Assembly: GCA_014058105.1 (NCBI GenBank)
Contig: JACGCM010001161.1
Span: forward strand, 1,302,001-1,366,000
Source of the DNA: Kingdonia uniflora
Lineage: Eukaryota; Streptophyta; Magnoliopsida; Ranunculales; Circaeasteraceae
Direction: 5' to 3'
Length of the DNA: 64,000 nucleotides
Of this stretch, positions 9,451 to 20,492 are shown in pieces; the first letter of the stretch is position 1; each line of letters starts with the position of its first letter. The position numbers were made by a program, and so were the translations under genes. The notes beneath the pieces are model-generated. The model saw only the letters and a list, made by a program, of their open reading frames with translations. It made no database searches and was not told the origin of the DNA.

Positions 9451-12400
9451 TCATGAATCTACAACATTCCTGGAAGCCTCCTCAAGAGATGCAGCCAAGT
9501 ATTCTGCAAGGCTTTGTTCAGAGCTTTTAAACTCACTGGTAGTTTCTGAAATCCTACCTTTCTTCGTATAGATGGATTTTGGAAGCCAAGATTTTAAAAC
9601 CTTCACTGTAGGATTCAAAAACCGCCATGGGTCTTCTATCATGGACTTGTTGTAAAACATTTCTGGTCTTTCTCGTGCCGAGATTTCAGAATGAGAACCC
9701 CTCCCCCGACCCAATCCTCTTCCAAAGCCTCCTCCCGAGTTAGGGTTGGGACTATCTCCCCATTCAAAATTAGGTCTAGGACTACCTCCCCGTCCATAAT
9801 TAGGTCTAGGACTACCTCTCTGTCCATAATTAGGTCTAGGGCTACCTCTCTGTCCATAATTAGGGCTTGGATTACCTCCTCGGCCATAATTAGGGCTTGG
9901 ATTACCTCCTCGGCCATAATTAGGGCATGGACTACCTCCCCGCCAATAATTAGGGCTTGGACTACTTCCCCGCCCATAATTAGGGCTCGGCAAACCACCA
10001 ACATGTGATGGGATGTGGGGAGAGACATATCCTGATGAACCACCAGGTGTGTTCCAGGGTTGAGGAGTTCCGTGAGACACAAAACCAGGATTGGAGAGTC
10101 CAACTGGGGTTCTCCAAGGGATAGAACCCTGATAGGGCAAGGGTAACTGATTCATTCTTGGATCAGAAAAATGACCTGTGTGGTTTTGATGACTTGGAGT
10201 GGGAGACATCCCAAGGTTCGTAGATCCTGAAGAAACGATAAAATAGAAAACATGTCAGATAATGGAGTTTGGATGAAGCAAGTAGAAATTGTTGACATTA
10301 GATCATACAGTTGCAGGAGAAGTTTCATAAAGCTGATTAAGATCTCATATCAAATAGTAATATCAGCCTCTCCGATGTTACTATAAATTGGAAAAAACAT
10401 GGTAAAATAAAATTTTCATCCATAGAAGCTGCAGGATTTGCAGGATTAAGATAATCTGGAGGAAAAGGTGCACCACATATTATGTTTCCAACTTAATTGT
10501 TTTGCTATAAAAAGTTAAATCTAAAGAATAAATACCTCCATGTAATCTAGAGGAAAAGGTGCACACGACTACGTCTTCTAGGTCTAGAGATGCTATTGCT
10601 AGGATTATGCATGCAAATACAATAACGCTTCGTGTGGCTTAGCAATAATGAGCATATTATAAGGTTGCATCCTAATACAAAAAATGGGCTAAAGTTTATT
10701 ATAAACCATTTTCTTTCTGATGTGAACTCTTTCGTGAAAAAAAAATAGAGATTCATGCCATTTATTTAAGTTAATAAGATTTGACTTCACTAGTTATTTT
10801 CATCCAAAATAAAATAAAAACGTCTACAGTCACAGTGGCATTTAACCCCTCTAGTGACTTATTTAAACTAAAACAGAAACCCTAAAATAAGTCCCAAAAA
10901 AGAAAATCTCTAAGAGACTTGGTTTCCTAAAATCCAGTGGCATTGAGGGTTCCATCTGCCATTTTGTAAGGAAGCTTGAAATTGGCGTAGTTACGGATCC
11001 CTAAAACTGGATTGCCTTGCACAAAAAAATGAAGCTTGCAATAAGAGGTAAAGGATAATACAGCTTTCTAAGTGGTATCCCAGCATTTTCTCCAGGATGA
11101 ATCCCAATCGACTCAATCATCAGGCTTGGAGGATACGAACTTCATATTCTCTCTGTCTCGCTCTGCCAACTAGGGTCGCCCCATTATCTATGTCTCGTAC
11201 TCTTCTCTAAGGGAAAGAGATTTCAGGGATAATGAATAAATTATCTAATCTAGTCCGAAGATCAACATAATTCTTGCAAAGATGAAAAAGATGTTGCTAA
11301 TAAGTGGCGAACCAAACTTACACAAGTTGAATGGATATATGTAAGAGTGCTCAGCTCATCAAACCTAGGAAAAGGGAAAAGGGGCCAACATCATAGCTCT
11401 CGAATCTTCGGACTTATCAATGCAGTGCCCTTGACAACCAGCTCACACATAATGAATGATATGGGGTGTAAAACGTCTGTCTTACAAAATTGGCCGGTCA
11501 TCATAGCAGAAGAAAAATATCCAGAATGCCAAATCAGGATAAAGATGTCTGGCACAACTGAAAGGCACAAAATTAGTCAGAGTTTCCCTAAGGCTGATGG
11601 CAGTAGAGGGGGTATCTAGCAAGGTGGAATGAAGGGAAGGCTCAATGATTGAGCAATTGGTGGGAGCATTTATGGTTTCAAATGGAGCAAGATTCAAGAT
11701 TTTGAGGACAATTGCAGTTGGCTGTGATCCTGCTAAAGCATTTGAAAAGCCTCAGTTCCTAACTGAGGTGGATGACATTGTCAGATTATGAAACTTACTA
11801 CGGAATATGGTGGGTTTAGAGTATGCTAAGATTTACGAATGGGATGGGAGTGGAATTGACCGGTCAATGCGGAGAATCATGAAATGCCTCAATTGCATTT
11901 CTCTGGTTGATCTCACACTATAGAGAAATGATCCCACTTTATCAATAATTATGTAGATCCATACTCGCTGGACTTGCTTGCTTCCTTGACATTGAAGAAT
12001 GTGATGAGATGCTACTATCCTTAATCCCCGTCCAATGCTAGACCATGATACACTGACATGGGTAAAGACTCATGAATTAATAGATCCTTCCCCTTCAGTT
12101 GAGATTTGAGAATATGTGGCTGGAATTCATGGAATCCAGAACTTATATAAAGGATTTTGAAATTCTTGTAATTATCAAGGTCATCCAAGGCTAGTATTTG
12201 GACTTAGGGTCCTAAAGAAAAGGTCCTAAAATGCATGACTAATAGATATTGGTTATGGCCCATATTATGCAATCCCTGTAAAACAAAAAAGAGGCTACTG
12301 CTAATTCTACAGAAAAGGAGGTCATCATAGCGGATCTTGCACTAGATTTAAAAACTGGTCATTCCGAAAAGAATAAGCTTGAGGTGGAAATCGAGAGTCA

Positions 12401-13711
12401 AATGGCTAAAAGAGGGAAAGAGTAGTGTGAATACCACTTTAAGACTGCATCATTGTTTGGAGAATAACCAGTGACAAAGAAATGAATGGGAGGGAGACAT
12501 GTTGAGGTTCCTCAATTCTGCTGAAAGGGTAAGATAAGAAGAAGAAAAAACATGTCAAATGATCAAGTCGGACTGTAGTGTGACCAGTTGATAAAATATA
12601 TTAGAAGTTACAGGTTTTAGTGTACCCACCTGTAAAGATTCACGGGCTTATGATGGCTTATATCTTTTAGGGTGAAGAATATCTGCATCCTTTGAGCCTG
12701 ACTGTTGCGGTTATAATGATATTTGAACTGTGTTAGGTATAGTCTTGTGTGGTGGTAGTGGCCTAAGACTGGCTTCTTTTGCGAGCTACGTTGCTCTACG
12801 TAGTCATCGTGCATATGTTCATGGTTTAGGACTAGTAGTTATAAGCTATGGGCTTCAACTGATGTCGGGAAGAGCTTGTAAAGTTCCAGCTAGCTTGGCT
12901 TCTGGGTTCTAGAATAGGGAGCACAAAAAGAGTATTCCAGTGTATCTTAAACAATGGCTACAGATTGTATGTAACACCCTGGCTGAGCGGGTATTGGAAA
13001 GGCACCTAGCCCATTAGCGGTGACGGTAGCACCAATAGTTTAGTCCCACATAGCTTAAGATCCTGCCAGGCGTATGGTCTTTAAGTTAAGATTTCACTCT
13101 ACATGTCCCCGAGGCCTTTTCTTAGGAATAAAAATCCCACACTGCTGGAGATCCGCAGTGGTTAAGTGGGAACAATATCGGTAACCGTAGATTGGGGTCG
13201 TGACATTGTACAAAAGAAAACCATCATCACACGCACACCCAGGAAAAAATGTGATGAAGCCCACACAATGATGGTGAAAAACTCATTACAACACCAAACT
13301 TAATTTCTTGCATCATTTGTAACGGTACTAAGTTCATTTCATATAATCAAGGGAGCATATGCTAGTTATTTTGTGAAAGCAATTTGTGCTTTTGTACATA
13401 ATAAAGTAAGTAACTAGTCATCATAAATAAATATATTTATACACAAAATGATACATACCCATTAGAGATGGTTGCGGCTGAACTATCGGTGAAGCCTGGT
13501 ATTGCTTCCTCTTGTTTGCGGAAAAAGCCGCCAACGGATCCGTATAAAAATCGAACCTTACAGAAGTAGGTGGAGCCTCGTGCACTTGTTGAGTAGCAGC
13601 AAATGGATTGGAGAGATGGGCAGGTGACAAACAAGTATCAGGATTTTGTGGTTGAGATGCCTCCATTCTCATTGATTTCAATCTCTCTTTTCTAATCTCT
13701 GATTCCTCCAT
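9451..13711 (-). CDS. SIC: SICKLE-like proline-rich protein (RNA processing)
   Basis: Two exons: 13711-13459 and 10226-9451, joined in phase 1 across a 3.2-kb intron (donor GTATGT, acceptor CTTCAG), giving 342 residues; Arabidopsis SICKLE is of similar size. The N terminus MEESEIRKERLKSMRMEA, then a leucine/asparagine-proline segment and RFDFYTDPLAAFSANKRK, match the family. The second exon carries about nine decapeptide units of type GRGGSPRPNY (residues about 150-235), a GRGLGRGRG stretch, then FYNKSMIEDPWRFL and a basic C terminus. Known SICKLE is a nuclear protein affecting microRNA accumulation, intron lariat turnover and splicing. A truncated copy of the last exon lies at 1-3106. The intron is unusually long and transposon-bearing. 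Confidence 0.8.
9752..10000 (-). repeat. 30-bp coding tandem repeat in SICKLE-like gene
   Basis: Eight to nine 30-bp units encode GRGGSPRPNY variants (GQRGSPRPNY, GRGGNPSPNY, WRGGSPCPNY). The units differ by a few bases, and neighbouring units are most alike, as expected for replication-slippage expansion. The antisense frames over this stretch are long only because the repeat keeps them open. Confidence 0.85.
10227..13458 (-). other. Large intron of the SICKLE-like gene
   Basis: A 3.2-kb intron. Besides the solo LTR at 12970-13205, a stretch at about 11350-11910 can be read on the plus strand as broken coding sequence. Around 11660-11910 it gives segments such as VGCDPAKAFEKPQ and GLEYAKIYEWDG, with a stop between them. 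I do not recognise the family. It is probably a dead gene fragment or transposon-captured sequence. Confidence 0.5.
12970..13205. mobile_element. Solo LTR, 236 bp, with perfect TSD
   Basis: The element starts TGTAACACCCTGG and ends TTGGGGTCGTGACA, giving TG...CA ends with a short inverted repeat. It is flanked by the identical 5-bp sequence TTGTA at 12965-12969 and 13206-13210. There is no internal region, so it is a solo LTR or a very short TRIM-type LTR. It lies in the SICKLE intron. Its ends resemble those of the 2.3-kb insertion at 662-2964. Confidence 0.85.
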
Positions 13712-13812
13712 TTAAACTGATGATGACAACAATAGGGGAAAATCAATAATTGTTGTTACATTAATCAAATACTCATCAATTAAAATTCAACTAATCATAG
13801 TGTATATATACT

Positions 13813-13840
13813 ACTAGCGAAAACCCGTGTCACGCTATAC
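13813..13840 (-). mobile_element. Candidate Helitron 3' terminus
   Basis: Read on the minus strand, the sequence is CGTGACACGGGTTTTCGCTAG followed by T. It combines a short palindrome (CGTGTCACG), a gap of a few bases and a CTAG end followed by T, as expected for Helitron 3' ends. A similar block occurs at 48966-48987. The hairpin is short and no 5' TC end was located. Confidence 0.35.
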
Positions 13841-14110
13841 TTGATAAAAAGAAGACATTTATTCGTGAACACCCCATTTACTGATTATTGAATTTGATCT
13901 TGTAGACCTTCGTGTAATCTTGTTCTCGATAGGTATATCAACTACTGAACTATAATTTAGCTAATCAAACAATAAGAAAGAAAACACATAATCTTCGGAA
14001 TTGGGAGCAAAAATTACTTACTTGGGATTCGCATCACATCAAAACATGCTGAAATTCGATGTTTTTACTAACCCAATTCGAATATGTAAACAACATCAAA
14101 ACGTTAATTC

Positions 14111-14515
14111 GAAAGCCAAATCATTCGGCTAGCTAGCTATACACGGGATTTATCTTAAATGCCGAATTATGTAGCGCATTTTATCTGGAAAGTCAAATCA
14201 TTCGGCTAGTTCTATTTGAATAAGTTTTTTGTTAAATGCCGAATCAGTTGGCATATTTTAAAATAAAAGCCAAATCATTCGGCAGCCAGTTTGTTTAGAT
14301 GCCGTATCATTTAAAAGAGTTTTCTTACATGCCGAATTATTCGGCTTGTTTGTTTAAATGCCGAATAATTTGGCAATTTTTTTAAAAGTCAAATTTTTTG
14401 TGAAACGCCAAATTATACGGCATTTGGCATTTTACATATTTTAACTTAAAAGTCAAATCATTTGGCATGATATTCCTTAATTTCATAGTGAAAAGCTAAA
14501 TGATTTGGCAAATAA
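14111..14515. repeat. Array of about 12 GCCRAATNATTYGGC palindromes
   Basis: About twelve units begin near 14113, 14157, 14189, 14235, 14266, 14297, 14328, 14357, 14386, 14403, 14449 and 14493. The most regular is GCCGAATTATTCGGC; others read GCCAAATCATTCGGC or GCCGAATAATTTGGC. Each tends to be preceded by AAA(T/G). Spacings are about 15, 30 or 45 bp, so the array seems built on a period near 15 bp. It lies about 400-800 bp upstream of the SICKLE start codon. There is no coding potential, and the array does not match a transposon end that I know. Confidence 0.75.
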
Positions 14516-15965
14516 TCTCTCTATAATCGGCAATAAGCCTCAATTCATATTGTTTGGAGACTCGAGACTCGATCACTGCCAGAGAACTTCGTTACAGACT
14601 AGAAGCCATGGAAGTTGTCTTGATGATTGAATAGAATGCAAACATCGACAACTCTTACAGACTGCACGAGTATGTAACTGATCAATAAGCAACAACTTCG
14701 ATTTCTAGCGGATGATCAACCCAGAGAAGAAAACCTTTATCTGCTCTTTTGAAATACATAATCATCTTGCTATCTTCTTCTGCCTTTTGGCAACATATCT
14801 TCTTGTTATCATTCTCATTGTATTCTCTTCGCAATCCCAAAGTTTCTCTTCTTCTTTGCCATCTTTAAGTTGATTCTTCAATTTGGTCTCAAAATCTCCC
14901 TGAGTTTCAATTCAGCAAAAGAAGAAGGAAAAAATAGTAAGAGCTTCATTAGTCATTTAGGACTACTACCCTAATTTCAAACTAGGAATGATATCTTTAA
15001 GTATCTAGCTAAATATTTAGAAACCTTATTCTTGTAACAGAACATAAATATGTGTAGAAAACGTATACACAATATAATAGCACCCACCATTGTTTTGAAA
15101 AATTAAAACTTGCATTTGCCTACATGAAGTTATAGCTTCTTGTGCCAGACAATAAACCATGGATATTATGAATATATGAATCTCCAACTCTACTGCATCG
15201 AAGACGTACTTGAAAATTATGAACCTCACGGGTTGTTTGGATACTTGAATTTTTGGGCCGATAAACCTAGTTGGCCTATCTGGATATGTATAAACCTGAA
15301 CTAGTTCAGTTTAATATGTTGTTTGGTCCTTTTTACCTGTTATCCTAGTTCTGATTTGTATGTTGTTTGGATACTTGTATCGTAAACTAGTTTTTATAAT
15401 TATTTTTAACATTTTCTAATTAAATACTCAAATTAACTTTGTTAAAATCATCAATACATGTACTCAAAATTATAACAAAACACTCATCATGCATAACTCG
15501 TAGTATGTGCATTAATGACGATAATCTCCCCCTACTAAGAACCGAGAAGTCACTAAAAAACACAACCATAACCATGATGTTCAGTAAAACAATCCAAATT
15601 TCTAGCCATTGGTCTTGACATATTAGGAACAATAATGTACAACCAATTAAAGTGCAGACACTTAGTCTTAAACTACTAGGAACCAGACTTGAAAAAAGCT
15701 CAAACCTACTATAACCCATGTCAGTAGGTAATAATTCAATGCTTAAGTAGGCAATGATTCAAAAGTTTGACCAGTAATCTCGACCAACTAGGAACCATAG
15801 TGTGCACAATGCACCAAATCCAAAACTAGGCAGCAGACCCAAACATGTTGCCAGTAGCGAAACAGACTGAGAAGGCTTTCCTGAGAAATAGTTGGTTACA
15901 TTGCAACTATTAAAAGAACAAAATGGCTGCAAAAAACTTAGTTTAGCAAAAGTAATCAAATAGAT

Positions 15966-18620
15966 TCATACAAAGCAAAAATTATGATGCTTCCAAGAAA
16001 GTATCCACCAACTAACATCTAGAAAAGGTAACACAACATCTATCATCAAAAGAAAAACTAGAGGACCTAGATTTTTCCACCTTGAAGGAAGGATTTTAAT
16101 TCCAGTGAAGGCTTTCTTGCCAACTCCACCTGAGGATCCCGCTGGAATCACTTCACCAGATTGCAAACTAGGCCCATTCTCTTCACCAGATTTTCGTAAT
16201 GCAGCTTCTGCATGAAATAAGGCATCTGCAACCTCGATGTCATTGGGAAGTTGCTTACTCAGGCCCCCGTAGTCTTTCACAGCTTGAGCCCACCGTTCAA
16301 TCTGTTCAATCCCACCACAAAAGCATTTTGTGATTAGTTATTATGTCTATACCCATGTGATGTTTCATAGCAGTTTATGTAAGAATTTAGGCCTTATTAG
16401 ATCTTTGAAGGTAATAATGAGCCAGATCTGTAAAAGTTAAAGTGGTAACATTAAAGCTAATAATGAGCCAGGTCAAACTACTAAAAGAAAGTACCGAAAA
16501 ACTAAAAAAAAATCCTCATAAGAACACCCCTAAAATAGAAGGATCAATAATAAAGAGAAAATGATAAACAACCAAATTAGGAAATTATGCTTGCAGGGTG
16601 GTCAGGCTATTGACCATAACTTTGGTGGGTTTTATCCGACAGACATAAGTTATTGTTGGGTTGACCTACCTGAAGCGCTTTCCTATATAAGCTTGGCTTT
16701 ACAGATTTTAGCTCTTTAGTAGTAAATCTATTAAATCCTTTTCTTTGGTAGGTGTGTTCGCTTTTTAGAAGATCGGTAACTCAAGATTCTACAGACACAA
16801 AATGATTATATGTCACTAGTAGCTACTACCAGGTACCTTACATCTAGAGACATTCCTAAAACAATTGGTGTTTTCACCAGGTAACACCATTAAATGAAAT
16901 TTGCTAGGTAACAACGACACTTCACTTTTAAAAAATTAAACGTCCCCGACACTCAGACACTTGGACACTCGGACACACATGTCCAACACTATTTACAATG
17001 TACTTAACAGTTTTCTGCCATTTCCGACACCCCGTACCCCGTACCCGTGTCAGACACCGACACTCGTATCCATGTCGTTGTTACCAAGGAAATTTGTAGC
17101 TCGGTGTCGACACTAATCTAACTTGGGTCTAGAATGTATTCCCACTGACTATATACCAGGTAGCTAACTAGGATTTGAATAAAGATTATCTTCAATACTA
17201 AAAACCATAGTACGGAAGCAACAAAAATAGTTAGATGAAGAGAATAGTTGAAATTTATATTCACCTTGGCACTGGATGTAGCACACGCGAAGAAGGGCCT
17301 TGGTGTAGTTGGGTAGGATCCTCAGAGCTTCATTACAATCTTCAATGGATCTTTCCCACTGCTCAAGCCTCGACCAACTAGCAGCTCTATTACAGAAGAG
17401 AACAGAGTTTGAAGGATCTAGCATGAGCCCCTCCCCATAAGCCGAGCACTCTTCAGTATAACAGCCAAATTTAAAGTAATCATTACCACGGGTATAAGCT
17501 CTTGAAACCATCCTCACCTTGTGAAGAAACATGGAAACTTCTTTGTTATTCGGATTAATAAGCTCAGCCTTCTCAATATCTGCAACTGCACTCTCAAACA
17601 ATCCCAATGCCATTGCAACTTGAACTCGGACAAAGAACATATAAGCTTTAGATAATATTTCAAAGAACTCGGCTTGTGAGCATGAGGTTGGATAACGTCC
17701 CAACTCGAGGATGGCTTTTAGACTAGACTCGGCATCCTCAAGTCTTTAAAGCTTTAGAAATGATTCCGCTCGACATACAAATAGCTGTAAGTTTCAATTT
17801 TAAACTAGATCAGAATTCCTGATAATTTAGAGTGACCCGCACAAACCAAGGGAGACAGATAGAGAACACAAATTTACCTGAGGGGAAAATGCACCAGCAA
17901 CAATAACAGCATCTTCTTCTCTTAATACATTGTTCCAATCCCCAGCTATCCTGGCATTAGCACAAACTCTGATATGCCTCTCCACTGCCTGTAGCTTTTA
18001 TAACTCATCTGGATCAGGCCATTGCCCGTGTAGACAAAGGTGGTTCCTACCATTCTAAACTTGGCCTAACCTATAATAAGCAAAGGAAACAATCACATAA
18101 ACAAACAAACACACAAAAATGCAGTATATAATAATGACATCAGGGGAAGCCATTTTTCCAAAAGAACCAACTAAATAAGCAAAGATAACAAAACGCAAAT
18201 AACAAAGCAAGATAAAATCTTTGATAAACAGTAACACCAAAGATAAACAATTGATTTTGTCAACGGTGATGACAATGGATTGCATTCTTTACGCAAATAG
18301 GAAATGAACCCCAATTTTCACTAAATTAGACTAGTATCAAAGAAAACACATGTTTACACACAAGAAACAACTAAAGATTAAAATTTTCAGAACTACAAGG
18401 ATAACAATGTAGGATCTTAATTTCTATAAATTAGAAAAATCCAAACTAAATTTAAAGAAACTGAATCTTTAAGCAGCTTAAAATTACCTTAGATGAACAT
18501 AACCTAATTGTTGTTGCGCCCTTCCGTAACAAGGATTTAACCTCACTGCCTCTTCACATTGTGGCAAAATCAGCTCTTCATTTATGTTCTTGGGGAACTT
18601 CCTCGATGCCTTTGAAGTGA
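15966..18620 (-). pseudogene. TTL-type TPR/thioredoxin-like protein pseudogene
   Basis: Four exon remnants on the minus strand carry TTL (tetratricopeptide-repeat thioredoxin-like) signatures. About 18484-18590 has CEEAVRLNPCYGRAQQQLGYVHLR. About 17880-18063 has GQWPDPDEL and AVERHIRVCANARIAGDWN, with two in-frame stops. About 17270-17775 has AESFLKL, a stop, then RLEDAESSL, the TPR block and DPSNSVLFCNRAASW. About 15966-16302 has AQAVKDYGGLSKQLPNDIEV. Intact TTL proteins have a disordered N terminus, TPRs and a C-terminal thioredoxin-like domain, and function in hormone and cellulose-synthesis scaffolding. Here the N terminus and the thioredoxin domain are absent and several stops are present. 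The adjacent open frame at 18663-18908 is unrelated. Confidence 0.82.
16904..17088. mobile_element. 185-bp MITE with perfect 8-bp TSD
   Basis: The ends read CTAGGTAACAACGACA and, reverse complemented, CTTGGTAACAACGACA, so 15 of 16 positions match. GAAATTTG flanks both sides exactly (16896-16903 and 17089-17096). An 8-bp duplication points to hAT-type transposition. The interior is rich in GACAC/GTGTC words. It lies in an intron of the TTL pseudogene. Confidence 0.88.
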
Positions 18621-19625
18621 TCGGTGAACATTGAAATATGAAGAACCCAGTCCTCTGGTTCATCACAGATGTGAAGACACATCCCAAAAAAATAATGTTT
18701 GGGGTGAGAATCGATGTGACAGCGAAAGAGGACTCATAACCAATTCGCGTAAAATAATGGCGTCGGGGCTCAAATGACTCTCTCTCACTCTACTATGAGC
18801 TAGAGTAGACGCTCGATACGCCGCGTATTTTACAACCTTCGAATCATGAACTCTCCCATTCTTAATCCCTGATTGGTAGGCATCTTTCATCCCATAGTTT
18901 TGATTCAAAAAATAAGAAGAAGTTCTAGTAGGAGATTAAGGGTTTTGTGTGTGATTACCAAATCGATTAAAAATAAAGAAGTTTTAGATCAGATTGTGTG
19001 TGTAAGAGAGATTTTAATGAGAGGAGATAAAAAATATTAATGAGATGAAAGATGATTTAATAGGAAATATTCATTGAGGAGAGAGAAAGTGCAGTTGATG
19101 TGAGAGCATTAATGGTGGATGTGTATTAGTGGAAATTATTAATGAAGAAGAGAGAGGAAGTACAGGGTTAGTTGCTATTTTCGTAGAGTTTTTTCTCTTG
19201 TTTCAAAAAGTTATTATTTTTATCACGATTTTAATTAGATTTTGAAACTCGTTATATTGCAAAACGAGTATTATTCATTCCAATAAAAAACCTGTTTTCC
19301 TCGAAATATGGAGTAGACTCGTTCAAAAGAAAGCCTGATTAGTAGGGCTTATAGTTTGCCAAACATGTATTTTTAACTTTAGTTCAGTTCTGAACTGGAC
19401 TAGACTGGTTTAACATAGTATCCTAACATCATAAAAGTCAATTGCAGTTGACTGTGGTTAAACTGTAAAAGTAGGGTATCATAACAGACAAGCATAATGA
19501 AAACCATCATAAAAGACGAACATAATTAAAAAAAAGCAACTCATAATTGATGTATGTGGTTATGCGGATAAGCTTAAGCCAAGAGCAGAAACAACAAGTA
19601 CCAATAAGACAAAAAAAAAACAATA

Positions 19626-19923
19626 TTAAAGCGAGAACATTCTAATTACACGCCTTTGAGAACTTTGATCTTCAATTTCCTGAACAATTGGCTCAATCCA
19701 AGTCATGTTGTAAAAACTCTTTTTACATTTCCATCTCATAAAGCAATCCTTTGTGGTTATCGCCTTGCAAGTGCAACGATCAGAATATGTTATCTGAAAC
19801 TTGAAGGAGTAGTACTTTGGCTTCCCATTAAAAAATGTATAAACTTGATTCACTATTGCACTCTTTGGCGTTGAATCTGAAACAAATCCAATTGCCTTAC
19901 TACTATAAAACACTAAATCGCCT
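19626..19923 (-). pseudogene. 3' part of a split F-box-like gene
   Basis: An open minus-strand frame runs up to the left LTR edge and encodes GDLVFYSSKAIGFV, then FNGKPKYYSFKFQITYSD and a basic cysteine-containing C terminus. The apparent start codon at 19931 lies inside the LTR, so the frame is really interrupted there. The other half lies at 25536-26006 beyond the retroelement. I infer an F-box-associated or kelch-like protein from the other half only; this half alone shows no family motif. Confidence 0.45.
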
Positions 19924-20454
19924 TGATCCATGAGGATCTAGGGACGTTTTGAAGTGAACTCGTATGTGAATAATGGAATACAATTTATCGTAAAGTCGTT
20001 TGAACGAGGTTCAAACTCGTTTGAACGACCCTTTTCCAATCCTCTGGAGTTTTGGCCTATAGACAAATTTAGTTCGATCGAGCTTGGATGTCGTTCGAAC
20101 GAGTTGTCATGTTTCTAGGGTTTAAAACCAATTAGCATAAAATCGTTCGAACGGTCTTGGATGCTGCTCGAACGAGTTTGGCGTAGGTTGTTATTCTGAG
20201 AAATAGGTTTGCCTCGAGATCCGTTTTATTAGTATTTTTAATTCACTAGTATATAAAGGGGACTTAGGTTATTTTTAAAAAATTTATGTTAGATCAATCA
20301 AAGTTCTGGGAGAGAGACTTAGGGCTTGAGAGTAATTCTATTGTAATAAATTGATTTGAGTAATTAAAGCTCTCTTAAAGAGATTTTCCCAACCAATTTC
20401 TGTGTTCTTCGTGAAATTATTAATTTTAGGGTTTCTCTATCGTATTGTGGATTA
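19924..20454 (+). repeat. 5' LTR of the gypsy element
   Basis: 531 bp. It contains several TTCGAA-centred near-palindromes, such as TCGTTCGAACGAG near 20092, and related TCGTTTGAACGA forms near 19995 and 20016. A TATA-like TATATAAAGGG at about 20252 probably marks the promoter of the element. Confidence 0.85.
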
Positions 20455-20492
20455 AGTAGTATCAGTTTTTCAATTACGATTCTCGGGGGTGA

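Larger units (their letters stand above)
13712..15965. other. Region upstream of the SICKLE-like gene
   Basis: Non-coding on both strands. It holds a Helitron-like terminus (13814-13840) and the palindrome array (14111-14515), both listed separately. The region 15230-15415 has a repeat of GTTGTTTGGATACTTG, seen twice about 130 bp apart, probably a degraded transposon. No exon was recognised. Confidence 0.5.

Noticed and set aside
9752..10000. Regular repeats that resemble a CRISPR array
   Set aside because: The units are contiguous, coding and without unique spacers, and the genome is a plant.
9639..10103. Long alternative frames over the SICKLE repeat, both strands
   Set aside because: The 30-bp repeat keeps several frames open; only the frame that joins exon 1 in phase and carries the family motifs is kept.
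18663..18908. Open frame next to the TTL pseudogene
   Set aside because: It does not continue TTL homology and no splice signal links it.
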